From Chionis minor (lineage: Eukaryota > Chordata > Aves > Charadriiformes > Chionididae), in NCBI GenBank assembly GCA_013398295.1, contig VZSF01010402.1, forward strand, positions 209,839 through 273,838: a DNA stretch of 64,000 nucleotides. Reading direction: 5' to 3'. Positions 1 to 11,745 of this stretch are shown here, piece by piece. Under the pieces are notes generated by a model that did not search any database, was not told where the DNA came from, and saw only the letters and a program-made list of their open reading frames with translations. The translations under genes and the position numbers were made by a program. The number at the start of each line of letters is the position of its first letter. Position 1 is the first letter of the stretch.

Positions 1-3000
1 ACTCCTTCTTACTATGAACTGCAACAAAATTCATAATTTTTTTTTGCATCTTATGAGATGAAACAAGGAGATAGAATAATTCCTTGTTGATGTCATGCTA
101 TGAACAGAGCACAAATATTAAAACATTTAGAAGTACAGTTGAAAGAAAAAAACAAAGAGATTCTCTTATGCTTTGTGCATCAACCTCCCCTTTATTTTAT
201 GTCAATGTACAAATGGTAAGAATACAGCTTTCCTCTCTACATAAAGTACTACAGCTACCATTTAGCCTTGAATAAACTTTCAAACCAAACAGGCCCAGAA
301 GATCTCCACTGAATTTATGTCAAGAGTATCACAGGGATAACATGTAGCATTCAGTACAGAAGCTAAATAAGCCAGTATTTAAGGATGTTTTGCAAAGATA
401 TCCACTTGATCTTCCAAAAACTGTAAGTTGGGGATTGTTGAAAAATGTGCTGAAAAAATATAGTAAGGTTTGTGTTTCATTAAAAATCTTCCATGTTTTG
501 TTTGCTTTGCTCCAGAACTGAAATCTTATGTTTTCCAGGTATACTAACATTTGCTTCAAACAATACTAGCTAACTCAAACATTTCAAATCAATATGAAAA
601 ATTAATTATCAAGATCCATTTCAGGTTACCAAAGCAAATCTAACAGGAGCTGTTCCCTTTCTACAGCGCCTGTTTTCATTTCATTGTTTTTCCTTGAGTT
701 TCTGTTATCTTTTTATTCATTGCAACAACTCTGATTGCCATATCTAAACCTATTTCTCTTCTCTATCTGTTTAGCAATAAAATAGTACTATAAAAAAGCA
801 GGGTATTTTTCACATAAGGACACATTCCCATCTGGCAAAAAAAATTAGTCAGCCTTCTCCTTTTTAACAACATCTGAAGGCAAATTGATCAAAACAACCT
901 GATATATGCTAACAATTACTTTGGAGACATCCTCAAGAGACCATTCTATGCTATGAATTCTAAACGGACAGGAGTTTGCTACCTTGGAGCTTCAGGGTAC
1001 ATCAGCACAATATAACTGCGGTCGGTGCAACTCAAAGCGTACAATAACAAGCCCTACTGAGAGGCAGAATATAATCGCACAGACTTACTACCAACTTTAC
1101 ATGCAGACACAGTTTGCTTTGTAAGTCTAGAGCCAGCTTACTTCTGTCAGCAAAATAACACATGGATCTACCTTAAATAGAAGACCCCCAGTCTTCAGCA
1201 GCTGACTTTACTTCACCCTCCTTGTGTAAGCACAGGCAGCCCAGTACCACCTGTGCTGGATGCCGTGTGTTTCCATCATGAGTTGCTTAAACTCTCCCCA
1301 AATCTAGTCCAAAAGATCCAGATGCTTTTCCCTCTCCTAGATTCTAGTCCAGGCATGTTAAACTTAAACTCCATATTCCTTCATAGAATAGGATACTACT
1401 TCAAATGCAGGGAGAACAAGGAGGAGGCGTACAGAGGGGACCCTCCTCCATATGCCTGAGGGTGAAAACAAGAGGAACTCAAAAGAAACCAAGTATGTTA
1501 TGAAACTAAATAAGTGGTGTAGTTTTAAAACACCACAAAGTAGATCTGCCTTTTAAGCTTGTCAATAAAAATTAGTCTTATTATTTTACCTTTTTCTTAC
1601 TATTCCATCTTACTGCAGAGATGATTTTTAATAGAAAAATTACCCATCACACCCTGTGTGGCACTGATTACTTAGCGTCTACCTGCATGAATAAATTGAA
1701 GACAGCATAGCTTTCTGGTGTCTTTTGTTAGTCAGTGACAAGGAAGAGGTTAAAAGATTGAAAAGCTTGTGAACTACATAGAAAGATATTGAAAGCAAGG
1801 TACTATAGTTTCTGTTTAAGTAAGCATCTAATTAATAATGTATTACTATACAGTAATGTAATATAATACCTCCAAACCTAGTGTAACATGAAAATGCATT
1901 AGTATGTTATTTTGTCTTTTCCCAGTATCAGTTCAGAGTATACTGCATTATGGTTCTTGCGTTAATGCCATATACAGATAATTATTATTTTAAAAATACT
2001 TTTTTTTGAGGTTTTATCTGTAAATATAATTCTTACTGATGAGATATTGTTAGTCTTACCAGATTGTTCACCTGAAATATTTAGGTAATTTACTAATAGC
2101 TTCTCTTCACAGTATTGATTACAGCAAGAAGACAGAAATGTGTATAAATTTAAAAGTCTGTTTCTTGTACAAGTAAATATAGAAGCTCTCTTACATTTTG
2201 TGTTGTTAGAACTCACTTGTATTTTTTCTTTTTTTTTTTTTTTCTCTCCCCCACAACCACCTCTGCATCGTCACGTTACGAATACTGAAACACAAAGCTG
2301 AAGGAAGCAAACACAGTTTAGCAAATGTTCCCTAACCACTGAGCCTGTCAAACATTTCTGATCACAGTTCTTGCTGGCAGCCAGCCTTCAGCTGTTTAAA
2401 AATGCGACACACAATTTTCCACTCTTCTCTGTACAATCACATCACTCTTTAAAGTTAAGTTTGTAACAGAATTATAAAAGTGATTTAAAGATGATCCTGT
2501 CATTTTTTTTTTCACGTGACTAGCCCCCCCACTGGCTTGCAAGACCAAAATCTAAGAACACTGTTCTTGCAAGATGAAGTAACTGCTATATGCGTTCCCA
2601 AGAAAGTTTCAGAAGATGCTGTCTCTTTTTAAGTAGACACGATCACAGTTCTTTCCTTAGAATAAATTAGTCAGATTCTTTTCTTAAGTATAAGGTTTAA
2701 ATTACAGACTTCTCTGGTAGAGAAATAAGACTTTCAGATCACATTTGATAATATTATTCAGTATCTTTATTTAACTGCATCCGCAAAGTAGGTAAAAATT
2801 AAGTATGTTAAGACACACCACTTTGCTTTTTCAGATATTATTTTAAAGTTTGCTGAAGTTAATGAATATTAACAACCTTCAGAAGATTGGTTAGTATTGG
2901 ATGAATATTTCCAAAAATGCATTTAAAAAACACTTTTTAAAAATTTTTAAACATTTTTAAAAATGTGTTTCTTTCTCTTTTATATGTCCTCTGTGAATCT

Positions 3001-4314
3001 TTTAACATTAAACTTTATTTAGATGGCCTTACATATTTTTCTTATTTCCAGTCTGTCTAGGCTGAGGAAAAATTATTTAATATTTTTTGTCTTGTAACTA
3101 AATTTTTTGAAATAATGACCTTATGATTGAAAAATGAAAATGTACTGACCAGGAAAAGTTAAACTAGTTTTTTGTTGTTAGATGATGTGGTTTTTTTCCA
3201 AAAATGACTTTGCTTAAAAAAAAGACATCTATTTACAGTCAGGTTTGAATTACCATTTTCTAATTGCAATGTTTTATTTGTTCCTCAATGCCTTTAAGAT
3301 TGAAATTTTTTACTCTGTTTTTAAAACTTCCTGAAAATTATAAAACAAAACATATATGTTGGCAACATTAATGTCTACTCATTTGATAACATTGTTTCCT
3401 CATAATAATGTACAAGTATATTAAAAAATTGCTGAAAGTTTTACATCCACAGGAAGAAGGAAATGCAAATATCTGTGCATTTTGTATATATTTTATTCTT
3501 TATGTACAGCTATCATTATGCCCTTTTTGTCCATAGCCCCTTAGACTATGAGGCTATAGATCTGCTGGGAGGTTTGGTTTCTTTCCTAGCCATATTAGGA
3601 GACATGGGTATTAAAGAGAGATTTTAAGGGCAAGAAAGCAAATGTGATGCGGTATTAAGTTTTCATGTAGAAGCTGAGAGGGAACATTTAATGGCTAAGG
3701 CCAGAGTGAAACTAGGTATTTAGAGTTATGGAAAAACTGGTGGTGGCAGGGAAGGTTTCCAATGACCATGAATGTCATTACTTGTAAAAATGCATAAATA
3801 CAAAGAATGTATACTTTACCTCAGAAATTTCCTAAATACATTTTAAAAACTCACATATACTCATAAATACTGCTAATTTAAGACTGGAAAAACTTGATTT
3901 TACTTTAAACAGGTCATGTATAAATCTATAATTTTTCAGTGAGAGGATTTACCCATGTATCCATACAGTGTATGCAGTCAACACATGCAGTTTCAGGGGA
4001 AAAACATGTGAAATACTAAGGCTATTTTTCTGTCCCAATAGAAAATAAATTTTACGCATTTATTCTGAATAATTTGTAAACAATGTGAAGTGTTGTTCAC
4101 TGAAAAAATGTCTAAGTCCCTATCATAAATATCTTGAATCTTTATAGATAGTTTACGCACGGTTAGAAATACAATAAGTCAAATTATATAGAAATAATAA
4201 ACAAAAATCTGACATTGATATTAGTGAAGAATAAGAAATTAAATAAATAAGTACAGACGCTAACCAAAACATAGACCAAACCAAAAAAAGTCAGCAAAAC
4301 CATCTGCAGACAGT
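1..4314. other. AT-rich unique DNA, no gene seen
   Basis: No recognisable gene or transposon. Open frames here are under 90 codons, mutually overlapping and low-complexity, as expected by chance. A pyrimidine run lies at 2222-2251, and an AT-rich hairpin at 2928-2970 is listed separately. A modestly GC-richer patch at about 1190-1460 has short open frames that I do not recognise. Confidence 0.6.
2928..2970. repeat. AT-rich inverted repeat (hairpin)
   Basis: The left arm (2928-2944) and right arm (2953-2970) are reverse complements apart from one bulged base, giving a stem of about 17 bp around an 8-base loop. Both arms are built from A and T runs next to an AAACAC/GTGTTT end. It could be chance in AT-rich DNA or the relic of a small inverted-repeat element. 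No target-site duplication is obvious. Confidence 0.5.
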
Positions 4315-4455
4315 GAGGTAGACCAGGCCAGGTCCAGAGGGTGGTAACTGGTGATACAAAGCCTAGTTGGAGGTCAATAACCAGTGGTGTTCCCCAGAGG
4401 CCAGTACTAGGTCCAATCCTATTCAACATCTTCATTAATGATCTGGATAACAAAC
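4315..4455 (+). mobile_element. CR1 LINE fragment (reverse-transcriptase region)
   Basis: The stretch reads as sense-strand CR1 ORF2: the 'gtccagagggtgg' block, then 'ggtgttccccagaggcc', then 'attcaacatcttcattaatga', which normally precedes the FADD catalytic motif. The same blocks recur in the CR1 at 15234-15355. The fragment stops before the catalytic motif, and the next CR1 sequence (4515-5450) comes from an earlier part of ORF2, so the order is scrambled relative to a full-length element. No frame is intact. Confidence 0.8.
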
Positions 4456-4840
4456 AAGTAGAGGAGGTGGAGCCTTGGCTGCAATTACCATGAGACAGGA
4501 TGGTTTGAGATCCTGCAATATATAAAATCTAGAAGTGAAGAGAGCAAGTAATCTAAAGCCCTAAACAAAAACCCCTGGCTTTATGAAGGGGGATTTTCAC
4601 TTGTTCAGGGAAATGGCAAGGAAGATCCCATGCATGGCAGCTCTAACGAACAAAGGACCCCAGGAGAATTGCTTAGCCTTTGAAAACAAGTTCCTCAAAG
4701 CGCAAAACCAATTCATCCTCATCTACGAAGCATCATAGCAGGCTAGCTTGTCTAAACAGGGAAGTCCTCCCTGTACCCAAACACTCAAGTGATGCATATG
4801 GGAAGCAGTAGCAGGGACAGATTATCAAGGGTGTGTACAG

Positions 4841-5119
4841 ATGCAATCTCAAGCATGTAAGGATGAAAATGCAGTCAAAGCTCTGCTGAAGCTGAAACTG
4901 GAGAGCAATGTTAGCTGTAAAAACAAAGACTTCTACAGGTATGTCAGCAGCAGAAGGAAGACCAAAGAAAATATTTCCCCATTGCTGGATAAAGCAAGGA
5001 ACCTAAAGACAAAGAAAGTGGAAATGTTGGAGGTTGTCAGTGCCTGCTTTCTCTGGTCTTTACTGGCAAAGTCTGCTTTCAGACCTCCCAAGTTTGAGGG
5101 ACAGGAGTACTATTCATGA
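4841..5119 (+). pseudogene. CR1 ORF2 remnant, linker region
   Basis: A 92-codon open frame inside the CR1 fragment. It includes 'DFYRYVSSRRKTKENISPLL' at residues 30-49, which matches the CR1 ORF2 linker pattern (FYKYVSSKRKTRENVGPLL-like) between endonuclease and reverse transcriptase. The start methionine is incidental and the frame ends after the 'SLLAKS' equivalent of SVFTGK. It is a dead piece of a transposon protein, not a host gene. Confidence 0.7.
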
Positions 5120-5142
5120 GAGCACTGAATTAAGCATGAATT

Positions 5143-5340
5143 ATGCAAACTGAACATACACCAGTCCACAGGGTGACAGGGATGCATCCAAAAGTCCTGA
5201 AGGAGATGGCCAATGTCATTGCAAGGCTGCTATATATCATATCTGAAAGGTTATGTGAATGCAGAGGTCTCCAAAGTCAAGAAACGGACAAATGTGTCTT
5301 CAGGAAAGACAACAAGGAGGATCCAGAGAACTGCACGTAG
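5143..5340 (+). pseudogene. CR1 ORF2 remnant, start of RT
   Basis: A 65-codon frame continuing the same CR1. 'VTGMHPKVLKEMANVIARLL' corresponds to the CR1 segment DGMHPRVLRELADVIARPL at the start of the reverse-transcriptase region. A gap or frameshift separates it from the linker remnant at 4841-5119. Downstream, 'FRKDNKEDPENCT' corresponds to the KKGKKEDPGNYRP block with the last residues lost. Confidence 0.65.
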
Positions 5341-5450
5341 GTCAGCCTCTTCTCAGAACTTGTGAAATTTATGGAAGTCCTCATATAACCCATTTCTAGG
5401 CTCATGAAGGACAGGGACGCGATTCTTCTACGATCCATGGTGTATTGGGA

Positions 5451-8400
5451 AGCTTCCAGTAGACACTCTATATGAGGAGTCAGTGACTTTGGTCAACTCA
5501 TGTCTGCTCTATTGGGCCCTGTACTTGAGGCCTGAGAAGCTGTATGTTAGCTTGAGTAACTGCTGTTTAACTCCGTATGCAACACTGTAGAGGACATGCT
5601 GGAATGTCCCATACTGATCTGTGCTGCACTCTAGTGGATAGCATGAAAGTGATAATACTCCTACCTGCCAGAGAAGATATGTGGTTTGGTTTGTTACATA
5701 ACATAGAAGGCACCATGGCACAGGAGAGAGATGGAACCTCTCCAAAGATGGGATTTGCACAGTGTGCTGTGGGAATTAATTTGGATTGTCTGATGCTGCG
5801 CAGCAGTGGGGCTCCCAGCAACTGATGGCACATGATTTATTCACTATCAATATTTTTATTCCTATTTCCATTTTATTATTAAAGCAATTCTGATTTCCTG
5901 TTTACTGTCAGACTTTTCTTATGGAGGTTTGGAAAGAACCCTGCACACACACACCCCTCCCCACTGAAGAACACATGGTAACAATCAGAAACAGTTTCAC
6001 TCATTTGTTCAATCATTTGTTAAAATTAGAACTGCTTTCCTTCCAACTACACTGAGTATTTAAACCTTTAAGGTGCCTAAGACTATGAGAAACAGTTAAT
6101 AAAGCAATAGGCTACTACACTGTACTAAAATTGTTAATTGTTAACATAGCTGCTTAAGGACTGAAGTAGAAGACATAAAAGAATAATAAAATTGGAATTC
6201 TAATTTCAGTTTTGAGTAGGAATTTCAAAATGCATTTTTTTTAATCTGGGTCATTCAGAAAAAAATGGAATATTGTTAAAATATGTCCTAAATTCTGGCA
6301 ATATAGACTTGTATAAAAAAGACATCCAATATATTTTTCAATGAATACTGGTATACTTGTATTCCCTGCATCAAGTGTGTAATGTTAGCTACCTCTTACT
6401 ACTGCTAGAAATAGATATTTGAATAAAAAGGTGTGTGGAGTATCTAATATTTATACAAATAATGTTCTCTTCTTCAAAAGCAAAATAGCTCGCTATGGGT
6501 ATATTTTTCTGTATTCTTAAAATGTTACATGAATCTTGCTGATGAAAAGAATAAGTGGCTCATGATATATTTAATAAGTTTAGTCTTTGAAAAATTTCTC
6601 AGTCTAGGATGCTGTTATCTTACATCAAAATCAAATGCTCAATATTACAGCAAGGTTCCTGCAGGCTCAGCTCTGTTGCTCTGGACATCTGGCACATATG
6701 ATGAACAAAGTGAATGCCTTAAGCCATTTTTTTATGCCCATTAAAAGCATGGTGAATGGCTGACAGGTAGGCCATTGAAGTCTTGTAAGGATGCGCTCAA
6801 GGCAAATCCTCATCTGTGTACCAGCTCTTTCCAGCAAAGTGGGAAACTACAGCTAAAGACCATCTGTTATAGCAAAGATCATGCACCATTGCCTTGAGAG
6901 CCTTTGAACAAACCTATGACGACAGAATGACTCTCTGCTGTACTACTGCTCTATAGAAATGCAAGCATAGTGTGTTTAAGAAAAAACATCTGTGGCATTT
7001 GCAACTGCTAACACGCTGTGACAATCTGACTGATTTTTCATCAGCCAAGCTCCAAATCAGGGAATCCTCAGTTATTCAAAGAAAAAAATATATTTTTTTA
7101 CAAAGATTAGCATATTCTAAGCATATTAAACTACTATCCACTGTGTTTAAATTAAGTCCTATCTAACAGTCCTTTGCAAACCTAACTCTGAGGTTTTCAA
7201 CTGAATTGTATTCATCAAGCACCCTGAATATAAACTTTAAGAGCTGCAGTTTTGAAAACAGCTGGAAACACAAGTATTAGGCTGAAGGTCTTCAGCTAGT
7301 TATGATGTGGACTGCTTTATGTTTATGCTGGATTCTATGCCATAAGAGTTTGTATTTTAAAGTTTATTTTCAGATTAAATTATTATTTTTACTGTTAATT
7401 TCACTTATAAAAGCTGTCTTTCAAACAGCTGAATATTGACACTACTTAAAAAAAGTTCAAAATTTTGAACAATTTAAAACTAGATTTTATCTAATGGTAG
7501 AGAGGCTGATTTATTTCATAGTACCTATGACTTGTGTATGTCTTTTCTATATAGAATATTTTTTCAGCAAAATTCAGAATAGTAAGCAAGCATAGCAAGA
7601 GCAATATTTTCTCTAGATTTAGGTTTAAATTTTCAGTCTCTCAAATCCCAGTGAGCAAATACCTTATGGAGAAATAATTAATAATATGGATATAGGAGAG
7701 CAAAAGAGTGAAGTTGATCATGGCTAGCAATCAGAAGGGGAGGTCAGTATATGGTGGAAAACAAATTCTTGAGCTTTGAATTTAATGTGATGCTATTTGA
7801 AGAAGAATGTGATGCTATTTGAGAAAAGACTGCATATGTTAAGGTGTCATTCCAGCAACCCTCATTTATGCTGGAGTACTGCGCAGTCAAAGAGGCTCAA
7901 AAAAAATCTATTCGGTTACTAAAACTGATGCTCAAACATTGAATGTTTGGATTTGATTGAAATGTTTTACTGCAATCAGAGAGATATTACCAGTTAGAGA
8001 GGTATGATACTTACAAGCAACAATTTCCTGGGGCATCTTGGCAGCTGAGGGAATATATATTATTTTTGAGAGAAGCACAGACAGAATTAAATTACTTGTT
8101 CAAGTAATTAAAATGTAGTACATGGATTTAGAATGTTGATTTTCCTGTTTTTAAGAATTAATTTTATTGGAAACTTAAATATTGAATAAAACACCTCTAG
8201 TAGTGAAGGATTAGTTAATCATTATACTATTCTGTTCGTATACATTCAGAGGCATAAAGGAGAAGAGATTGAATGTGTTATATATATATGTTTGTCCAAA
8301 CACTTAAGTAATTTATTATTACTGTGCTCTTCCCCCCCACCCCAAAGAATGAAGCTTTATCTCACTAGTAATGATCTGGTACTAGCTGAGGACCAAAGAG

Positions 8401-8630
8401 GCAACAAGTAAGAGTTTACATGAAGAATGCAGCACCATTTCACATCTGTGATATGTCAGAGAACAGTGTTCACCAAAGAGTATAATTTTGTGCTGCTTTT
8501 TAAATTTTTTTTATTTTCCCTGTGAATGTTGTAGCTTAAAGAAGGAAGCTTACCCGTCTTTACAAAACTACAGCTACTCTGGGTTTGCCTATTTATTCCA
8601 AGTCGGTGCTAGGCCAGGTAATTTCCACAG
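5451..8630. other. Mostly unique AT-rich DNA
   Basis: No gene recognised. 5560-5830 is open in several frames on both strands (82-88 codons) and somewhat GC-richer, but I see no protein family in it. A short tandem duplication lies at 7784-7822, where a 17-base block repeats with a 22-base period. The CTCF-like motif is listed separately. Confidence 0.55.
5624..5637 (-). promoter_or_regulatory. CTCF-like motif
   Basis: On the minus strand the 14 bases read ccactagagtgcag, matching 13 of 14 positions of the commonly quoted CTCF core CCASYAGRKGGCRS. The mismatch is one of the central GG positions, which usually matter for binding. It lies just 3' of a CR1 fragment. This is motif-level evidence only. 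Confidence 0.25.
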
Positions 8631-8795
8631 TGCCTGATTTATTTTAGCTTGTTTGTCACTATTCTCAAATTAGATTGATTCTCCTTTTAGAAAGCAAAGC
8701 TTTTTAACCTTGCAGATCTTATCCCCCAAGTTAAAGCACAACTGTTTTCTATAAAAGTAAAAGGCTTTGGTAGGCTTCTTCTGCATAGAAAATCA
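8631..8795. repeat. Copy 1 of a 165-bp dispersed duplication (probable source)
   Basis: These 165 bases recur at 14230-14394 in the same orientation. By direct alignment the first 138 bases (8631-8768) are identical. The last 27 hold all five mismatches (8769, 8774, 8782, 8786, 8790). No transposon ends flank this copy, and it grades smoothly into AT-rich unique DNA, so I take it as the source. The downstream copy lies inside an LTR. Confidence 0.9.
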
Positions 8796-10820
8796 GTCTG
8801 CTCCAAGAACAGCACTCCAGACAAGTAATTTACTTTTATAAACAGTATAAATAAAGCAGAAATAGAAGAAAATATAGCAAAAAAACCCCCAAATGTGTCT
8901 TTCTTTAAAGCACCCTGGTTGGTTTATTTTATTTCTTGCAGAAGGTCTACAAGCTGTTGCAGTTGGGTATCTGTGGGAGGTCCTCAAGCTGTTCACAGAG
9001 AATTGAGGTAAATAAAATTACTAGGTTTTTTTCCTGTTCTCACTGGTAGGGGTACAAGTTAAGATGCTACCACAGAGAGTTACTTAACCACCTGCGTATT
9101 TTTTAAATATTTGTTGCTGATTTTACAACTAAAAAAAGGTGGATAAGAATGCAAAAAAACCCCCAACATTTGTTATCTGAATTCACCTATCTATGCATTA
9201 ATCACATTCATGTATAAATGTGTTTCCAGTAAAAATAACGTAATAGTATTTGTCAAAAATAAACAAAAAGCCCTTGATTGTGTAGTTAGTTTTGATAATA
9301 GAATTGTTTCATACTGTTGCTATATGATTGGTGTCAAATATATGTCCTGATCCTGCACAGAAGAAGAGGAGGCATTTTGGTTTTTTCCAATTTAAGTTAA
9401 TGAGAGAAAAGACAAAAGGGAAAAAAGCATAAATCATTATGACTATTTGTATAACAAGAGGTGTGAAGAAAAAAATCTGATCAAAGCTTACATTCATTAT
9501 ACAGGCTAGGTTGCTACTAGTAAGTATAGATATACTAAAAGATGTATGTGAAATAATGGCTTGGATTTAGAAGAAGAGTGATACGAAGAGAGAGAGTGGT
9601 ATTAAAAAAAAAGAAAAGTCACACACACCCTCCCCAGAACTAAACACAACAGAAAACAAACACAACTCCTCAGAAAGAATTACAGTAGACTTTGAAAATT
9701 AAGAAGTATAGTATTCACTGTGCATGTAATAATCCTACTCAGGTTTTGGTTTTCTTGACTCTTAGATGTTCAGATTTGCCCAAGGTAGGTAAAAACTGTT
9801 AATTAATATACTTTTCTATGAGTAAAAAGAATGGGAATACATATCTTCATATGTGTGCAAAATAATGAAATATAAAAGCTTTTTCTTCAAAGTAAAACAG
9901 TAAAATCCTTTAATAGTCAAGAAAGCAAGGAAATTCATTAGCTCAATTTGCACATGAACCTTAAACCTTAGCAATGTGCAAATGAACCTATTGGACAAAG
10001 AATCTAATACATAAAAAAAAATCTATCTCTAAAAATTAGTGCAAAATTAGTGTTTATCAATGTGCTGATGAAAAGTTTATGTTGCTAACAGATTCAATAC
10101 TGAAAGTTCTGTTATAGAGTTTCTTTTTAATTTGCAAGAATTTCCTCATTATAGAAAAGCTATAAACATTTCTGAATTTTTAAATGGCTGAAGATTGGTT
10201 GCTGATATATTAAGCATTATTTTTTAATTAAAAGAATATAAAAAAGTTATTTTTTAGTCTTCAATGGCTCATTCTAGCAGTTTTGTATATTAGTGTCATT
10301 GACTACAAAAATTTAACTGTATTTTGGGCCATATGCTCTGTAGCACTAGTTCCCTTGAGGCTACTTTCAACTTAGAGGCTGTTGATTGAAATCTTGATTG
10401 TATAACTCCACTCATGCATTCATGAAGTCCATGTAAAGAGATCATAAGGACAGAGTTACATCTGCAGCATCCTGACATTTTTGAGACGGAGGCAAAAAAA
10501 AAAAAAGCCTATTTTGAAGTTTTTGATAGACATATGGAAAAAAAATACTTTCAGCTAAAGAAATTTTCCAGAAATGGTGGATCTAGAGCAAAATTATTGC
10601 TGATGTGCAGTTTGACTGTCTTGTTCTGTTCAGTACTTTGGCTCCAACAATATTTACTTGTTTAGGAACCAGACCAAATTGTTCATCAGACTATAGAAAC
10701 CGACTGTTGAATTTTGGGTTTTTTTTTTCATTTTTATGGACTGGGATGCCCAAAGATTACCCTGAACAAGATAACCACTTGCTAAATGATTCAGAGATGA
10801 TCACATTTATGTTAACTACA
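8796..10820. other. Unique DNA with one exon-like island
   Basis: No gene or repeat recognised. 8942-9007 is flanked by a plausible splice acceptor (T-rich tract, 'ttgcag') and donor ('gaggtaaat') and is listed as a finding, because such pairs arise by chance. The rest is AT-rich with several A tracts. Confidence 0.5.
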
Positions 10821-11745
10821 TGCAGTGGGTTAACTTTGGCTGGATGGCAGTTGCCTACCAAAGCTGCTCTATCCCTCCCCCTCCTCAGCTGGACAGAGGA
10901 GAGAAAATGTAATGAAAAGCTCCTGGGTCGAGATAAGGACAGCGAGAGATCACTTCCCAATTACTGTCACAGGAAAAACAGACTCGTCCTTGGGAAAATT
11001 AATTTACTTTATTACCAAGCAAATCAGAGTGGGGTAACAAGAAATAAAACCAAATCTTCTAACACCTTTCCCCCAGCAATTCCTTCTTTCCAGGCTCAAC
11101 TTTACTGCTGAATTCCCTATCTCCTCCCTGTAAGCAGCAGAGAGGGGGACAGCAAATGGGTGTTGTGGTCAGTTGATCACACATTGTCTCTGCCATGCCT
11201 TCCTCCTCTTCCCCTGTCCCAGCAGGGGGTCCCTCCCACAGAAGGCAGTCTTCCACCCACTTCTGCAAAGTGAGTCCTTCACACAGGCTGCAGTTCTTCA
11301 GGAATTGCTCCAACGCAGGTCCTTTCCACAGGCTGAAGGTGGATATCTGCTCCACTGTTAACCTCCATGTGTTGCAGGGGGACAGCTTGCCTCACCACTG
11401 TCTTCACCACACGCTGCAAGGGAATCTCTGCTCTGGCCCCTGGAGCACCTTCTCCCCCTCTTTCACTGGCCCTAGTGTCTGCAGGGTTGTTTCACTCACA
11501 TATTCTCACTCCTCTCCTCCAGTGGCTGCTGTACATCAATTTTATTTTCCCCTTCCTAAATATGTTATCAGAGGTGCTGCCACCATCGCTGATTGGTTCA
11601 GCTTTGGCCAGGAGCAGGTCCATCTTAGAGCCATCTGACATTAGCTATATCAGGCACAGGAGAACCTTCTAGCAACTTCTCACAGAAACCAACCCTGTAG
11701 CATCGCCCCCTCCTCCCCCCAACTTTGCCACACAAATCCAATAAA
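10821..11745 (-). mobile_element. Solo LTR of an avian-type endogenous retrovirus
   Basis: The element is GC-richer than its surroundings. It resembles an avian LTR family whose sense strand starts TGTATTGGGTTTGTGTGGC-like and ends CCAAGGTCAACCCACTACA-like; here that sense strand is the minus strand. The edges are slightly decayed (TTTATTGG... to ...CCCACTGCA). Flanking pentamers ctaca (10816-10820) and ctgca (11746-11750) match at 4 of 5 bases, fitting a 5-bp target-site duplication. A minus-strand AATAAA lies at 11008-11013, in a plausible R region. No gag/pol/env sequence adjoins it, so it is a solo LTR. Open frames of 147-168 codons across it on the plus strand are incidental. Its sense 3' end is shared with the LTR at 55454-56019. 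Confidence 0.78.

Larger units (their letters stand above)
4515..5450 (+). mobile_element. CR1 LINE fragment (ORF2 endonuclease-RT linker to early RT)
   Basis: This sense-strand CR1 sequence is diverged but recognisable. It begins near the segment equivalent to 'agaagcaaagagagtaa', runs through 'ttgttcaggg...atcccatg', the linker (4841-5119), 'agtccacagggtgacagggatgcatcc' and 'ctgaaggagatggccaatgtcattgc', and ends near 'tcatgaaggacagg'. It covers the region between the endonuclease and the first RT blocks. Frameshifts and stops break it into short frames. It looks older or of another subfamily than the CR1 at 13140. Confidence 0.72.

Noticed and set aside
10605..11672. Plus-strand frames of 168, 147 and 101 codons
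   Set aside because: They lie wholly or mainly in a reverse-oriented LTR, overlap one another and match no protein family.
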